Positions 12,801 through 24,439 of a stretch of 64,000 bases of DNA are shown piece after piece (position 1 is the stretch's first letter; every line of letters begins with the position of its first letter). The DNA comes from Phoenix dactylifera (Eukaryota; Streptophyta; Magnoliopsida; Arecales; Arecaceae), in contig NC_052392.1 of assembly GCF_009389715.1 (NCBI RefSeq), positions 37,248,410-37,312,409 of the forward strand, written 5' to 3'. The notes below the pieces were generated by a model, which did no database searches, had not been told where the DNA came from, and saw nothing but the letters and a program-made list of their open reading frames with translations. A program made the position numbers and the translations under genes.

Positions 12801-15800
12801 AATAGAATGTTGGGATTGGACAAGGAATAATATATACAACAGGGAAAAGTACTGAAGTTTGATATCTTGCAAAAGGCTTCACCAAGCTAGAATACTCACC
12901 TATGTTACATGGTCTGGGTATATGATGTTAGGTGCAAATGCGTGTCTAAGAGTCAGATCCATTTAGTCCTGAAGCCTTAGGACATTGGGATCTGGCTTAA
13001 AAGGATCCAAAAATTGGGTGTAAGTGTGTGGACACTTGGATTTTAATGTATTATGATGATGAGAACCAGACCATGTTTTCTTTTAGTTCATAATATATTT
13101 TATACAACCTTATACCTTCCCATATACATAGTTTTATTATAGACACACTTATTTTCATTCTTACATGTTATCCCTTGTTTTGTGCATAGGTGAAGGACTT
13201 GAGTTAAATATTCAACAAAATAAGAGACCTGAAATGAACTTAATTGCCAATAGGTTCTAAATAGTAAACAAGCAATCCAGAGGCAACAAGTGCAAATTGT
13301 CTATCATGATTTAAATGATCCTGATTGATGGAATCCAAGCCACCCAACAATTAGTCTTCTCTTTCGTTTAAGTGTAGCAGCTCAATTAGAACAGTCTAAC
13401 CCTAAAATCTCCCTTTCTCTCAATGTTACTTCTACCTTGGCCTTCATCTCCAACAACTATCTTTGTGCAAGCAACTCTGTCAAGCGCAGAGCCAAAATTG
13501 TGTCTGGAAGGTGGGGGGTGCGAAGTATTAGGAAATCTTTATGTTCATTTCATCTTAGATCAAGAAAATCATAACAAAATTAATTAAAAAGTAAATTTAT
13601 TCCTCACATTGTTTCTATTAGTTCACACAGGATGAAAGAGTAACTTTGCTTGAGGGTGGGGAAACTAGTAAAGCAATATAGTTGATGTAGTGGTGGAGAA
13701 AGAAGTCTCCAATCTCCAATTCTAACGTGATCATCTGATATTTTCCAATTTTCTTTTTATTTAGAAAAATTTGATGTTTTCATGCAATGCATTCACCTTA
13801 AGAAAGGACACTCCGCAAAAACACTAAAGATTATGGATTGGTCCCTAGTTTAATTGCCTTCAAGATTAATCTATAACCACATTCCACTCCAATGTCTTGA
13901 CTGTCATGTTGATGTCATTATCTAGCTAGTTTGGAAAGTAGAGGGAAGGTGATAATGGTGCTTGTGGGAGAGCTATTGTTAAATTTGTTTATTTCAAAAT
14001 TAAAAACATAGAAATTTATTAAAAGAATTGAAGGATTTGTAAAGTGGGAAGTTGGGCCAAAAGAAAAGTAGGGGCGGTGAGGCATTGTTGGAATACGACT
14101 GATCTTAGGGGTCCAAAAGCCAAAGAGTGGGACCTAGAGGGAGAAACATGTGCATATAGGAACTAGCTCCTCCCGTGGACTCCGTCGACCACCCATGTGA
14201 TGTTGTCCAATGTCATCCACCACCCATCTGATGCTGCCCACCACCAACCTCATCAGCCTTATGGAGCACTTCAACCACTCAACTCATCCTAGGTAGGTGC
14301 CATAAAACCCCTTTTCTCTCTATGACTCTAGTTTTCTTTTACGAGCTCTACCACCCCTTCTCTCTTGTTCTCCATCTCTTACTGTTTCTTAAAGAGCTGC
14401 ATCCAACGATGTTAGTCACCTGTTGGACTCGGACAACATGGGTAAGTTGGGGTATAGTGTCGAGTCCCAATATCATAGCCAACCACAACTGATTTAAGTC
14501 CACTATAAGACAAGCACCAAAGTTACTTCAACACTCATTTCTTTTGCTACAAAGAAGTCATTTTTTGCAACACATACTAAGATCTTACCAAATAAGCTTG
14601 ATAAATAAAAGGACAACATTACTCATTTTGATGATAGGAGATTCTCGAGCATCTTTGAAGCATGCGGTGAACATGGTGAGAAGTCATACAACATTGTTGT
14701 ATTTGACAAAGGGCATTAGGAACAATTTCTCCTCTAGCCTAATACTCCACTAAATGTGTTAGAATAACTCAAAACCAATTTTCTTAATCATTTAAACAAA
14801 GAAAGATTATGATCATTTAATACGATTTCATGACATCTCTATTCGAGACTTCTTTGACAACATTCTATGGTCATTCAACATTATAAAACTGTCTTTTGAT
14901 AACAAACACATTTTCTTTCATAAAAAGTAGATATACGACCGCCCTCATTATAGAATCATATTAGCTGGTAGGATGATCATGAATTAAGTCATATATTTAG
15001 TTTCAAGCATAAAGGGCCTGCACCCAGGTTACAAGTGCACACTTGGAGTAGCACTACCCATGAGCATGACAAGAAGTTCCACACTGCAATCAATATACAT
15101 TTATACTCTCCACGTGCTAAGCATGTAAACAACCTATACATGATCAGTAAAACTGATTGCACCATGATGTGAAGCAAAATAAATGAAGAAAATGACAAAT
15201 AATTTCATGAAGAATGAAGAATAGAAGATTTATCCGGAATTATTGGAAAAAGACTTTTATCAGCTTCTTTTAAAACAAAAGGGAATAACGGACATATACC
15301 TTCAAGAAACAAGCACTACCACCATAAATTTATTTGCTCATTTCCATTACAAAGCTTTATCACATGAGTGCATCATGCTAGCCTGACTAGTTCTCGCCAA
15401 TCTTGAAACTCAAAAATGAGTTTTTTTTCCAAGATATTGATCTGGCCCTTGATAGTGAAAGTGAGATGTTGTCTTTTGCAAGCAATTTAAGGAACATTGA
15501 AAACATACTTTAAATATTCTTATATATTTAGCAGATGGTAATTTGAGGCTCATCTCATGTTTCTTATACCTGACTTCAATTTTGCTACTCAAGCTCAAAA
15601 GTTTCTGATTTTGACTTTTTGCCCTTGCCAAACAATTCCCAATATGCTCAATTGGTGCCATTTTGTAATTCTAACAAGACATTACGAACATCTTATGTTC
15701 TTGACAAAGACATTCCAACTATTAAGAACCTAGCACATATCTCATGGTACACACTCCCGTTCTTGTTCCATATCATGCCCTCAGTGTTCATTGGTAATGG

Positions 15801-17906
15801 ATAACCAGAAAACTCCAACTGAAAGGAGCTGGCAGGATTTCTGGTTAAAGACATCCCACGTCAACCAATCTTTTGGTCTGGCACAATCTCGAATCATTTA
15901 TCATGGACCTTTATCTTACAATGTTACCTTGCTGCAGTCAAATACTTAAAGATTCACTCACTCCTTGCTTTGAAGATAAATCAAAAGCTAGACTGAGGCC
16001 CCAATAATTATCCTCTCAACCTTCCAAGAATAAATACCAACTATTCCTAAATAGATTTTTTACAAAGAGATTCATGACTGAGAATTGGTTTCATCAGGTC
16101 AAGCCTATATGCTTGAACATCTATGAACTTCAATTTAAATGATTCCAATAGTCCTATAACTACATATATGATCCTCCAATCAATTCCATGCATCTCAGCA
16201 ACATTTATAGTGCAAAATTTGTACTATACAAATCTACAACATTTACAATATGTAAACCTCTATTATAATCACTATCACCTAACCCTCCTTCCATCAAAGT
16301 AAGGCCAGAAGGCCTTATAAAAGGATCAGGTGGATTTTGACAAATGATTATCAAGTTGACATCAAGGCCTTTAAGAATTGGTACCAAATTCACAGTTTAG
16401 GCAAGAAAAGGAAATGACATCAGACCAAGATGATTGGTTGGCATGTTCGTAGACTGACATTATCACTTGCTGTTTGAGCTCATGCAATGAGAGAGTGATC
16501 TTGTGAATTATAAAAGGTTAAAAATACAAGGGAAAATGAAAAAGCTATGTAAACCTTCCACAAAATTGTAGACGGGAAAGCACAAGTAATTGATTATCAT
16601 CGATGTGCAAATATCAAGTAATGATAAGTATACAGAAGCCTAACCCTAAATTAAAATTAGAGTTTCACATGATAAATTTTAATTTTTCAAACTAGTCATG
16701 CAAAGCAAATGCTGCAACATCAAAGCTATCAGCAAATTTAGTCAATAGTAGAAAACAATAACTGCTGTTTCAGCAACATAAAAAAACAACAAATTCACTG
16801 AACTTCTCTATGAACAAAGGCATTTATATAAGCAAAACACAAACCTTTGCAGCCACCAGCCCACTGATCTGAGCCATGTCGCACATCAAGACTGCCCCAC
16901 ACTTATCTGCAATCTGCCTAAACCTTGCATAATCCCACTCTCTCGGGTATGAGCTCCCTCCACAGATCAGTATCCTTGGCCGGAAATCCACTGCCTTCTC
17001 CTCCAGCTTATCGTAATCAATATACCCTGTTTGTGGATTCACCTTATACGACAAGCTCTCAAAGAATATTGAAGCTCCTGAGATCTTCTTCCCACTCGGT
17101 GTGTAATAACCATGGCTCACATGCCCGCCGGACGGCGAATCCAATCCCATTATCCGATCCTTGGGGAGCAAAAGCCCAGTATACACAGCAAAGTTAGCAG
17201 AGGTACAAGAGTACGGCTGTACATTCACTCCCCAGCACTGAGGATCGAGGCCGAAGGCTGCCAGCGCCCGGTCGCAGCACAGCCGCTCGATCTCGTCAAT
17301 GAACTGGTTGCCGCGGTAGTAGCGGGCGCCGGGCAAGCCCTCGGAGTACTTGTTGGTGAGGTGGCTGCCGAGGGCGTCGAGCACGGCGCGGCAGACGAAA
17401 TTCTCGGAGGCGACGAGCTCGATCCCCCTCACCTGCCGCTGCTTCTCCTGCTCCATGATCTCGAACACGTCGGGATCCGCGAGGGAGAGGGGGAGATTGC
17501 CCCAAGACCGGACGGCGACCCGCCGGCACTCTAGGTCCGGCGGAGGAGGCGACGGCGGCGGCTCGACGGCGGGTCGCTTGGAGGGTTGGGTAGAGGAGCA
17601 GGAGGAGGAGGACGAGTCGCCTCTTCGCCGGCGCTTCTTAACGGACATGGTGTATCCGAGGATGCTGATCTCCTCCTCGTCGTCGTCGTGGTTCTCCTGC
17701 GGGGTGGCGTCGGAGTCGTCGTCGGGGGCGCGGCGGGACTCGGATTGATGGTCGAAGAGGTGGAGGGGGGCGGAAGAGCGAGGGGGGTCGCGGAGGGTGG
17801 GGTCGGTGTGGAGGGAGATGGAGTCGTCGGCGATCGGGCGGCGGGGTGAGGCGCCGGCGTGGAGGCCGAGGGAGAGGTCGGGTTGGGGGCGGCCGCCAAG
17901 ATCCAT
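6823..17906 (-). CDS. SHM7: Serine hydroxymethyltransferase, SHM6/SHM7-like
   Basis: The enzyme interconverts serine plus tetrahydrofolate with glycine plus methylene-tetrahydrofolate, using pyridoxal phosphate. Four exons join in frame: 17906-16845, 9506-9101, 7236-7135 and 7046-6823, giving 597 residues, the size of Arabidopsis SHM6/SHM7. Residues 1-133 are an acidic, proline- and serine-rich extension with a basic cluster KKRRRR at 90-95 that could act as a nuclear signal. The catalytic fold follows, with [19 protein letters not shown] and [13 protein letters not shown], where the PLP-binding lysine is residue 372. The C-terminal exon reads [20 protein letters not shown]. Intron 1 is about 7.3 kb, the others 1.9 kb and 88 bp. 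The ATG at 17906 is the first in frame; an open frame continues upstream without ATG. Arabidopsis SHM7 (MSA1) is nuclear and linked to S-adenosylmethionine and sulphur homeostasis; the same role here is inferred. The symbol is by family; SHM6 is equally possible. Confidence 0.9.
8447..8575. repeat. Degenerate GTACC-motif repeat in SHMT intron 2
   Basis: A stretch rich in GTACC/GGTAC words (such as tggtacctactgtacc) resembles another at 10140-10290 and a short patch near 37690-37735. It lies between SHMT exons 2 and 3. I infer a dispersed repeat family; I cannot classify it. Confidence 0.35.
10140..10290. repeat. Degenerate GTACC-motif repeat in SHMT intron 1
   Basis: Repeated GTAC/GTACC words, including ggtacattccagtacc, occur within the large first intron of the SHMT gene. 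They are similar in texture to 8447-8575. The family is unknown. Confidence 0.4.
10683..10840 (+). mobile_element. Fragment of a GGGGTGGCAA-type non-autonomous DNA element
   Basis: The stretch starts with taggggtggcaatttg and continues with GGGTT/CCC-rich words (gggttggatcaggtc). Such starts are common at the ends of hAT-like plant elements. No matching right end was found, so this is a fragment at best. It sits in SHMT intron 1. Confidence 0.35.
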
Positions 17907-18400
17907 AGCGGACTCCAGGAAGGGAGGGAGGGAGGGAGGGAGGGAAGGACGGAGAGACCTTAACAACCAGCGGCGCGGCGGCGGGAGCGCAGCAGTGACG
18001 ACAAGGGCAGCGGAGGGAGCAGCAGGGAACGGCGGCGAGGGCGATGGCTGGGGTGGGGGAGGGCGGAGCCAGTTCGACCGAAGGGAGAAAGGGAGAAAGG
18101 TGAATGCGGACGGGAATCGTGGCCTTGTAACACGATTAAATATAGCTAGTTGCAAATTATGAGAAGCGCAGCAGTTTTTGAGTGGTTTTGGAGCGTCCGA
18201 TTGGATAGCGAGGTAGGTACATGGATGCGCGGTGGGTCAGAGACGCACAGGACTGCCGCCAAACAAAGGCCATGGAATCCATCAGGGGGAGAAGAATCAA
18301 GACGAGAAATCGGCAAATGGAGACAGATTTACTAGCGCCAAAATTTCCATAGGCCTAGTCAGCGTGTCTAATCGTTTCTTTTTGTCCCTTGCCAAATAAA
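17907..18400 (-). promoter_or_regulatory. GC-rich leader and promoter region of the SHMT gene
   Basis: The sequence upstream of the SHMT ATG is GC-rich to about 18100, unlike the AT-rich surroundings, and contains a GGGA/TCCC microsatellite at about 17920-17945. It presumably holds the 5' UTR and core promoter. No TATA box or start site could be fixed. Confidence 0.45.
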
Positions 18401-19811
18401 AAAATAAAATTACATACCAAATTTTACAGGAATATTTTTCTAAAATTAATATTACATATATATCTTCGTTAAATACTTATGTTACTATTTTATTCTTCTT
18501 TTATTTTTATTTTTGTATATGAACCCATATTATCTAATGCCGTTGAAAAATTAACGGTTACAAATTAAAATAACTAAAATACTCTTAATGAATAGACGTG
18601 AAAAACATTTGTAAAGCAATCACGATAGAAGACAAAAAAGTAATTTTAAAATTTTATTTCATTTTTATTAAAATAAATATGGTTTTTATTAACAGTGTTA
18701 GAAGAACCGTTATATTAGGAGAATTTATGCAAAAATAGTATTTTATAAGGAAACGGAAATAAATATAAATTTTAAGAGGGTATTCACGTAAATTTGAATT
18801 TTTATAAGGATATTGATGCAAAAAAAAACCTAATAAAAAAACAAAATTAGATGAATTTTGGGTATGGAATTATCAAATGTAATTCTTTGCCATGAAGAAC
18901 CAAGACATCTCATTTCATCATAATAATAAATATACACCATTAAATAGTCTAACATAAATTAAAAACTTGGTTCTTCCTCGGCTTATTAAGTGGATACAAC
19001 TATATAAAACATTGCATTGATTGAGACCTTTGAAGAACACTAGATACCTGTTTGATTAATGACAGGAGTTTCCACCCAGCTTTCCTCTTCCCTCTCTCCT
19101 TGCTCCCTCTGTCGTGGTGATAGCAAGGTATCCTCCTCTCTAGACAAAACTCAAAGCCAGTAAAATTTTCCTTCATTCTCCATTGCAGATCAAGCCTATG
19201 TCATTTTGCAAATAATCAGACATCGATTACCAACTAAGATATGCACTAATGTGTGAAAATTCTAGTAGCTGAGATCTCGGTTTTCTGCTATGAGAACTCC
19301 AATAATCTTACCATGCAACTAAGGTAAATGAAAAGTGACTGTAATGAGTTTAAAAAAATTAAAGTTTAAAAATTGAAAGATCAGGATTTCTTTGGTCTCC
19401 AATAATGGCCAAGAAGATGACATGAAAGAGATCAGCTAACCAATTGGTATATCAATTTGGCAACTTTCCAGCACCATCTAATCCCACTGAAAGGTGATTT
19501 AGCCAACCCATTTAGAATCAGATCCTTTAAGACTTTCCATCATCGTACTTAGTTTCCCAAATTCTTTACTGCAATCCATGGCTTAAGCATTCAGGTGACC
19601 AAACAAGACCCTAGCAAGTTGTATTTCTATCATCATATTCTTTCGGCTGGAAATTCTTTACTATTGACAAGCAGAGAAGCTTCCAACCCAGGTGGCCCAA
19701 ATAATGCAGGACCATCCGACTTCATCTGGCACAGACCTGCCTGCCACTCCCAAACACATGTAGATCTGGAAATTTAGCTCAAAGATTTAGATGTTGTGCG
19801 TAGAGCATTTT
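18400..19811. other. AT-rich intergenic region
   Basis: No gene is seen. The part from about 18370 to 18890 is very AT-rich with many short direct words and may be an old non-autonomous transposon, but no clear terminal repeats were found. Confidence 0.4.
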
Positions 19812-20180
19812 TGTCACAACCCAGAAGGATATTATTTGAGTTTCTTAGCTCTGTACAAGTACCCAAATCTATCCAGTGCATAGCTGATGTGGAACTAAAC
19901 ATATGCCCACATACTCTTCCACTGATGTCCTCGTCAGACTAAGAATCTAAATCTATTCAAATCTAATAACAAGTACATGAACCTATGTTGCAGTGTTCCC
20001 TAGTCTACATAGGCCATGGGTTGGGTCCACTCTAATACCATTTTATTACAACCCAAAACTTCACCCAAAAAGGCTAGCTAAAAGGTATTATTTAGGTTTC
20101 TTAGCCCTGTACAAATACTCAAGATCTATCCAGTGCATAGCCGATATAGGACTAAACATACGCCCATGCGGATACTCACA
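19812..20180 (-). mobile_element. TRIM-type miniature LTR retrotransposon, copy A
   Basis: Read on the minus strand: an LTR at 20180-20045 begins TGTGAG and ends near gggttgtaat. A primer-binding site follows (tggtattagag, one base from the tRNA-iMet complement TGGTATCAGAGC), then about 120 bases of interior without a gene, then a second LTR at about 19918-19812. The second LTR lacks about 25 bases near its end. The whole element is under 400 bp, as in TRIMs. The LTRs share words such as aggtattattt and gactaaacata. Clean target duplications were not found. Confidence 0.7.
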
Positions 20181-21066
20181 ATTCTTCTTACCATATTTTC
20201 TCTACATATTGTAGCAGTAGTGCCTAGAGCATTCTTCTCACCATATGATGTCCACATATTCTTTGCTGCGTAACCATCCATAATATTCATTCAGTTGTTG
20301 ATATAAATGAGTAAAAAAAATTTGGGACAGTTTCTTCACAAGTTACATATATGTAAATTTGATTTTCTGTTGAAGACTGATTGATATTTATTCTTTGGGT
20401 TATATAACTGACATTGTTTGTGAGGTTTGTCATGATATAGTGCACACCAACTTCTGTGGGCTACAAAAACTAGATAACTGTGACATGCATGGTCTTCTGA
20501 TGACGTGTTAAGCTCTATGCAGGGTAAGGTCAAAAGGCAAGTTAAATTAGAACTTCTCTGTCCCCCCTTTTTGACCCCTTTTTTGGTCTTACCTTTTCGC
20601 TGCTTGTTTGATAAGAGAATGTTGCTGCTGCTTTTCCTAGCAATGTTGTTTCCTTTCTCTGACCACTGAAGTATGATCACCTTTTCACTGACAAACTTTT
20701 TCCCCTTCTGTCTGGAGTTCCTTATATGAGTCAAAATGATGATGGTATTTTGGGTCTCCTCCCCCTTTCAGGAAAAATAAGACCCTCTCTGGTTTTTCTC
20801 TACTTCTATTACTCTCGACAATCACAATTTTATCTGTTACATCCTACAGATAAACTCTTACAATTGACGTTGCACGAATGGATGCTTCCCGAGCATCATG
20901 TTTTTATAATTGCATTGCCTTGGCAAGTTTTCCTTTGATGAGAACAAATCCCTGTACAGATTCTTGTGGAATAGCATCCTGTTTCTAAGATACTTAGGAA
21001 GTTGCTGCCATTTAACATATGAAAAATTCTTTTGCTGCTGCAATCCATATGGCGATCGAGCATTAT
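20181..21066. other. 3' flank of the PPR gene
   Basis: No separate gene is recognised. The region probably contains the 3' UTR of the PPR gene, possibly with an intron, because a strong splice donor overlaps that gene's stop codon. A minus-strand open frame at 20336-20734 has lysine-rich, non-conserved content and is not called. Confidence 0.5.
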
Positions 21067-23652
21067 TTACCTTTTATATTTTCCTACGCCACCAATACAT
21101 TCTATACCTGGAGCATACCCCTCGTCTTTCATTTGCTTGAACAACCCTCTCAAATTCATGTATATTTCATCTGCTTGTGGATGCAACCGATCTCCTGCCA
21201 TGAACTCGTGGATCGCATTGTGTAGCTCAATCCAACTCTTCCCCGGCTCCTTCTTCACCCCATGTTTTCTCATCAATTGTCTGACTTCCACCACACCATC
21301 CCAGTGCCCTAAGGCAGCATATAAGTTCGAAAGCAACACATAAGCTGCAGAATCACCAGGTTCTATAGCCAGTATCCTTTCCATGGACCTTTGCCCTCTA
21401 TCTAAGTCACCATGTATCCTGCAAGCACTCAGCAGCATCCTCCACACAAGCGCATCTGGCTCGAAAGGCATTTGTCTTATTAAATCTTCTGCTTCATTTA
21501 GTCTCCCTGCTCTTCCTAGGATGTCCACCATGCAAGCATAATGGTCAAAACCAGGTCTGATCCCATATTTTGCCTCCATCAACTTAAAATACTTCGCAGC
21601 TTCGCTGCTCATCCCTGCATAGCTGCAAGCTGTCAATAATGTGACAAAAGTTTTGCCATTTGGTTTCACCCCAGTATTCTCCATTTGGTCAAACATTGCA
21701 AGAGCCTCTTCCGAATGGCCACCCTGCGCAAAACCCCCAATCATTGCAGTCCATGATACTATGTTCTTATCGTCGAGTTTTGAGAAAACTTTTTTTGCTT
21801 CCCTTATGCTTCCTGTTCTACTGTACATGGTTATCAGGGCATTGGCTACAGCTGTGTCCATATTAAGTTCTGATTTCAAGATTAGAGTATGCACTTGTCT
21901 TCCTTGTTGTATTGCTGTTGCATTCGCACATGCGGCAAGAATACTCGCAAAGGTGAAACCATCAGGTTCTAAATTCTCTTCTCTTATTAGGGAGAGTAGT
22001 TTCATAACTTCATCCAGATAGCCACTCTGAGCAAACCCTGCAATCATTGAGTTCCAGGTGATCAGGTCTTTATTTCGGATCGCATCAAATACCTTCCTAG
22101 CATCATGTACAGCCATAGATTTAGCATGCATATCAATAAGAGCACTTCCTACAAAGGCATCTCGAACAAGGCCTCTCTTGAGTAGTTCACAGTGAACTTC
22201 TTTTCCATTTCTGTGCCAAGCCAGCGATCCACAAGCAGCCAAGGTACTGACAAAACTGAACTCATCCGGCTCGATCTCGGAATACCTCATTTCTGTGAAA
22301 AGCGTCAGGGCTTGTTCGAATTTCTCATTCTGCACGTAAGATTGAATCATGGAGTTCCAAGAAATGATATCTGGTTCTGAAATATCTTTGAACACACACC
22401 AGGATTCAGCAGCACCTTCAAGTTTGGCATACATTGTGATGAGGCTGTTTCCGATCAAGGTATCTGTCTGCAAACCCATCTTGATTGCGAGCCCATGAAG
22501 CTGCTTCCCTACGAAGATCGAAAAATGAGGTATAGTTGCCTTCAACAAGATGGAGATGGTATAATCATCCGGAACCGTGCCCTGCTCACTCATTTGCAGA
22601 AAAAGCTCAAGACCTTCATGAACCATGTTGTTTCCAAACAATGCATCAATAATGGAGTTCCAAGCAATGACATTCCGCTGGGTTATCGAATTGAAGACCA
22701 GCCATGCTGCCCGCGGATCCCCGCATCTGGCATAGGCATCCAAGAGGGCAGTCCCAGTGAAAACATTGCTCCCCAGCCCCCTCTTGGTAACCTGTGCATG
22801 GAGTTCCTCGATGATAGCTACATCCGTCGATCCTAGCAGGCTTCCAAAGGTGAACTCATTGGGTGTTTGGCCTTCCTTCAGCATGTCTACAAACACAACC
22901 ATTGCTCGCTCGGCACGCCTATTTCGAACATTCACAGCAACCAGGGAATTCCATGAGACTTCGTCTCGCTCGACCATGCTCTCGTACACTGCCTCAGCAT
23001 CTTCCGGTCTTCCAAACTCTGAGTATGTGTTGATCAATGCATTCCCGACTTCGGTTCGACGGAAAAGAGCTGTCTTTAGTAGCTGAGAGTGAATCTGTCT
23101 CGCAAGCTCCAAACTTCTCAAACCAACTGAAGCTCGCAGAGCACTCAGATAAGTAAAGTGATTAGGCCTTGGGCCTATGGTGATCATGGTTCCAAAGAGC
23201 GCGACAGCATCAAAGAAGCATGCATTCAAGCAATAGCCAGATATCAGAGCATTCCAAGAAACAACATTCCTTTCAGGCAGATGATCGAACAGCTCCCGAG
23301 CCATATCAACCCGCCCGCATTTTGCATACAGGTTGATGAACTGGTTATCTAAGAAGAGGCCAGGCTTGTAGCCGATGCGAGCCAAGTGGGCTCGCAGGCG
23401 CTTGCCTTGGTGGAGGGACTTGTGGGATATGCAGAGAGAAATAAGTGAATGGTAGTAAGCTCGAGGATCCTCGAGTTTCTTTCCCCTCAGTGAATGCTTT
23501 TCCAAAGAAATCATGGCTTCTTCCAGGTCCGGCCTTCCATTGTTGATGAATTCTGCTTTCTTTGCTGGGACGGTTGATCGGTGTGCCTTCGCAAGAGGCG
23601 AATTGGAGGGAGGACATGGTGTTGGGTGGCCGAGGACAGAAGAGATCGCCAT
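21067..23652 (-). CDS. Pentatricopeptide repeat protein, PLS class with E/E+ C-terminus
   Basis: A single open frame of 861 residues starts at the ATG at 23652. The N-terminus (MAISSVLGHPTPCPPSNSPL) is serine/proline-rich and could be an organelle transit peptide. From about residue 65 the protein is an unbroken array of P, L and S repeats, with many copies of the signature VVSWNALISGY / ITWNSMIAGFAQ and NALITMYSRTG. The C-terminus has the E motif (ALVWRMLLSACRIHGDL) and E+ motif (KEPGKSWIELHNAIHEFMAG), and stops 17 residues after QMKDEGYAPG-type sequence without a DYW deaminase domain. Such proteins bind organellar RNA and guide C-to-U editing, usually with a separate DYW partner; the target cannot be told. 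A splice donor (aaaag/gtaaat) overlaps the stop codon, so a spliced variant may exist. Confidence 0.93.
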   Translation of the reverse strand: MAISSVLGHPTPCPPSNSPLAKAHRSTVPAKKAEFINNGRPDLEEAMISLEKHSLRGKKLEDPRAYYHSLISLCISHKSLHQGKRLRAHLARIGYKPGLFLDNQFINLYAKCGRVDMARELFDHLPERNVVSWNALISGYCLNACFFDAVALFGTMITIGPRPNHFTYLSALRASVGLRSLELARQIHSQLLKTALFRRTEVGNALINTYSEFGRPEDAEAVYESMVERDEVSWNSLVAVNVRNRRAERAMVVFVDMLKEGQTPNEFTFGSLLGSTDVAIIEELHAQVTKRGLGSNVFTGTALLDAYARCGDPRAAWLVFNSITQRNVIAWNSIIDALFGNNMVHEGLELFLQMSEQGTVPDDYTISILLKATIPHFSIFVGKQLHGLAIKMGLQTDTLIGNSLITMYAKLEGAAESWCVFKDISEPDIISWNSMIQSYVQNEKFEQALTLFTEMRYSEIEPDEFSFVSTLAACGSLAWHRNGKEVHCELLKRGLVRDAFVGSALIDMHAKSMAVHDARKVFDAIRNKDLITWNSMIAGFAQSGYLDEVMKLLSLIREENLEPDGFTFASILAACANATAIQQGRQVHTLILKSELNMDTAVANALITMYSRTGSIREAKKVFSKLDDKNIVSWTAMIGGFAQGGHSEEALAMFDQMENTGVKPNGKTFVTLLTACSYAGMSSEAAKYFKLMEAKYGIRPGFDHYACMVDILGRAGRLNEAEDLIRQMPFEPDALVWRMLLSACRIHGDLDRGQRSMERILAIEPGDSAAYVLLSNLYAALGHWDGVVEVRQLMRKHGVKKEPGKSWIELHNAIHEFMAGDRLHPQADEIYMNLRGLFKQMKDEGYAPGIECIGGVGKYKR

Positions 23653-24439
23653 TGGGCAAGTGCGAGGGGGGATTAAAAAAAACCCTAATCCATGGAGCGG
23701 GAGAGAGGAAAGCTTATCCGTAAGGGCCTCCTGACTCCGGCTTTGAGATTTCGTCCGCCGCCCGCCTCTCAGTCTCAGACCGGGCGTTCATGGAATGAAC
23801 GGCTGATATGCCTCCAGTGTTTCTTTTGATTTTCCTTTTTAAAGACAATCGTTGCTTCCAATTAATGAAAGATACTAAAATTTTTATTCCATGATCTACC
23901 GGTATAAACGTGGTAAATTCCAATAGTAGGAAGGGCTTCTCCTCAAGGACCTCAACAAATAATGGCTTGAGATGACAAAACTCTATATTTTTTTATTATA
24001 AAATTAATAAATCAGAAAAAATAAATAGTTTTGTTAAAAAAAAAAACTTTGGAACCACAAAAATAAGAATCTCTTCTTATATTAAGTGCTTCGTCGGCGT
24101 TAATCTAGCTCCTAATTTTGGGGAGAGTTAATTTTAAGGTGATCGAGTGATGGATTGAATATATCAGCTAAAAATAGAATGTAACTTGTCTATTAAAGGT
24201 AGGAGAAGTTGTATAATTTGACTATACAAGATAAGCTCTTATTAGACATGTTGAATTTTATCTAATCTCATTTATTGTTAATAAGTTCAAGTTGATAAAC
24301 CATAAAACTGTACCAACAAGCTAAACTAAAACCTATTACTAGGTTCAATCTACGTAAATTGCATGTCTTTAAGCGAACGAGAAGTATGATAAAGATACAA
24401 AACCGATACCACTTCTATTTATTAAAAGTTTATCTAGTA
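23653..24439. other. 5' flank of the PPR gene with one dispersed repeat
   Basis: The PPR promoter should be here. The part at 24087-24205 is similar to 44560-44675: both carry a gtcggcg word, a run like gagagttaattttaaggtga or its variant, and a tail near aacttgtct. No gene is seen. Confidence 0.5.
24087..24205 (+). repeat. Dispersed repeat, copy 1
   Basis: This is similar along about 115 bases to 44560-44675 in the same orientation: shared words include taaggtga, atggatt, tatatc and aacttgtct. Its type is unknown; it may be an LTR or MITE fragment. Confidence 0.5.

Noticed and set aside
17112-17899. Several open frames on both strands across the SHMT first exon
   Set aside because: These are GC-rich shadow frames of the SHMT exon.
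17907-18155. 83-codon in-frame upstream extension of the SHMT protein, arginine/serine-rich like a transit peptide
   Set aside because: It starts only at a TTG and contains no ATG. The ATG at 17906 gives the length and N-terminus expected of SHM6/SHM7.
18370-18890. AT-rich block considered as a MITE
   Set aside because: I could not find convincing terminal inverted repeats or target duplications.
20336-20734. Minus-strand frame below the PPR gene considered as a missing DYW domain
   Set aside because: It has none of the DYW hallmarks such as HSE or CxxCH and is lysine-rich; probably UTR.
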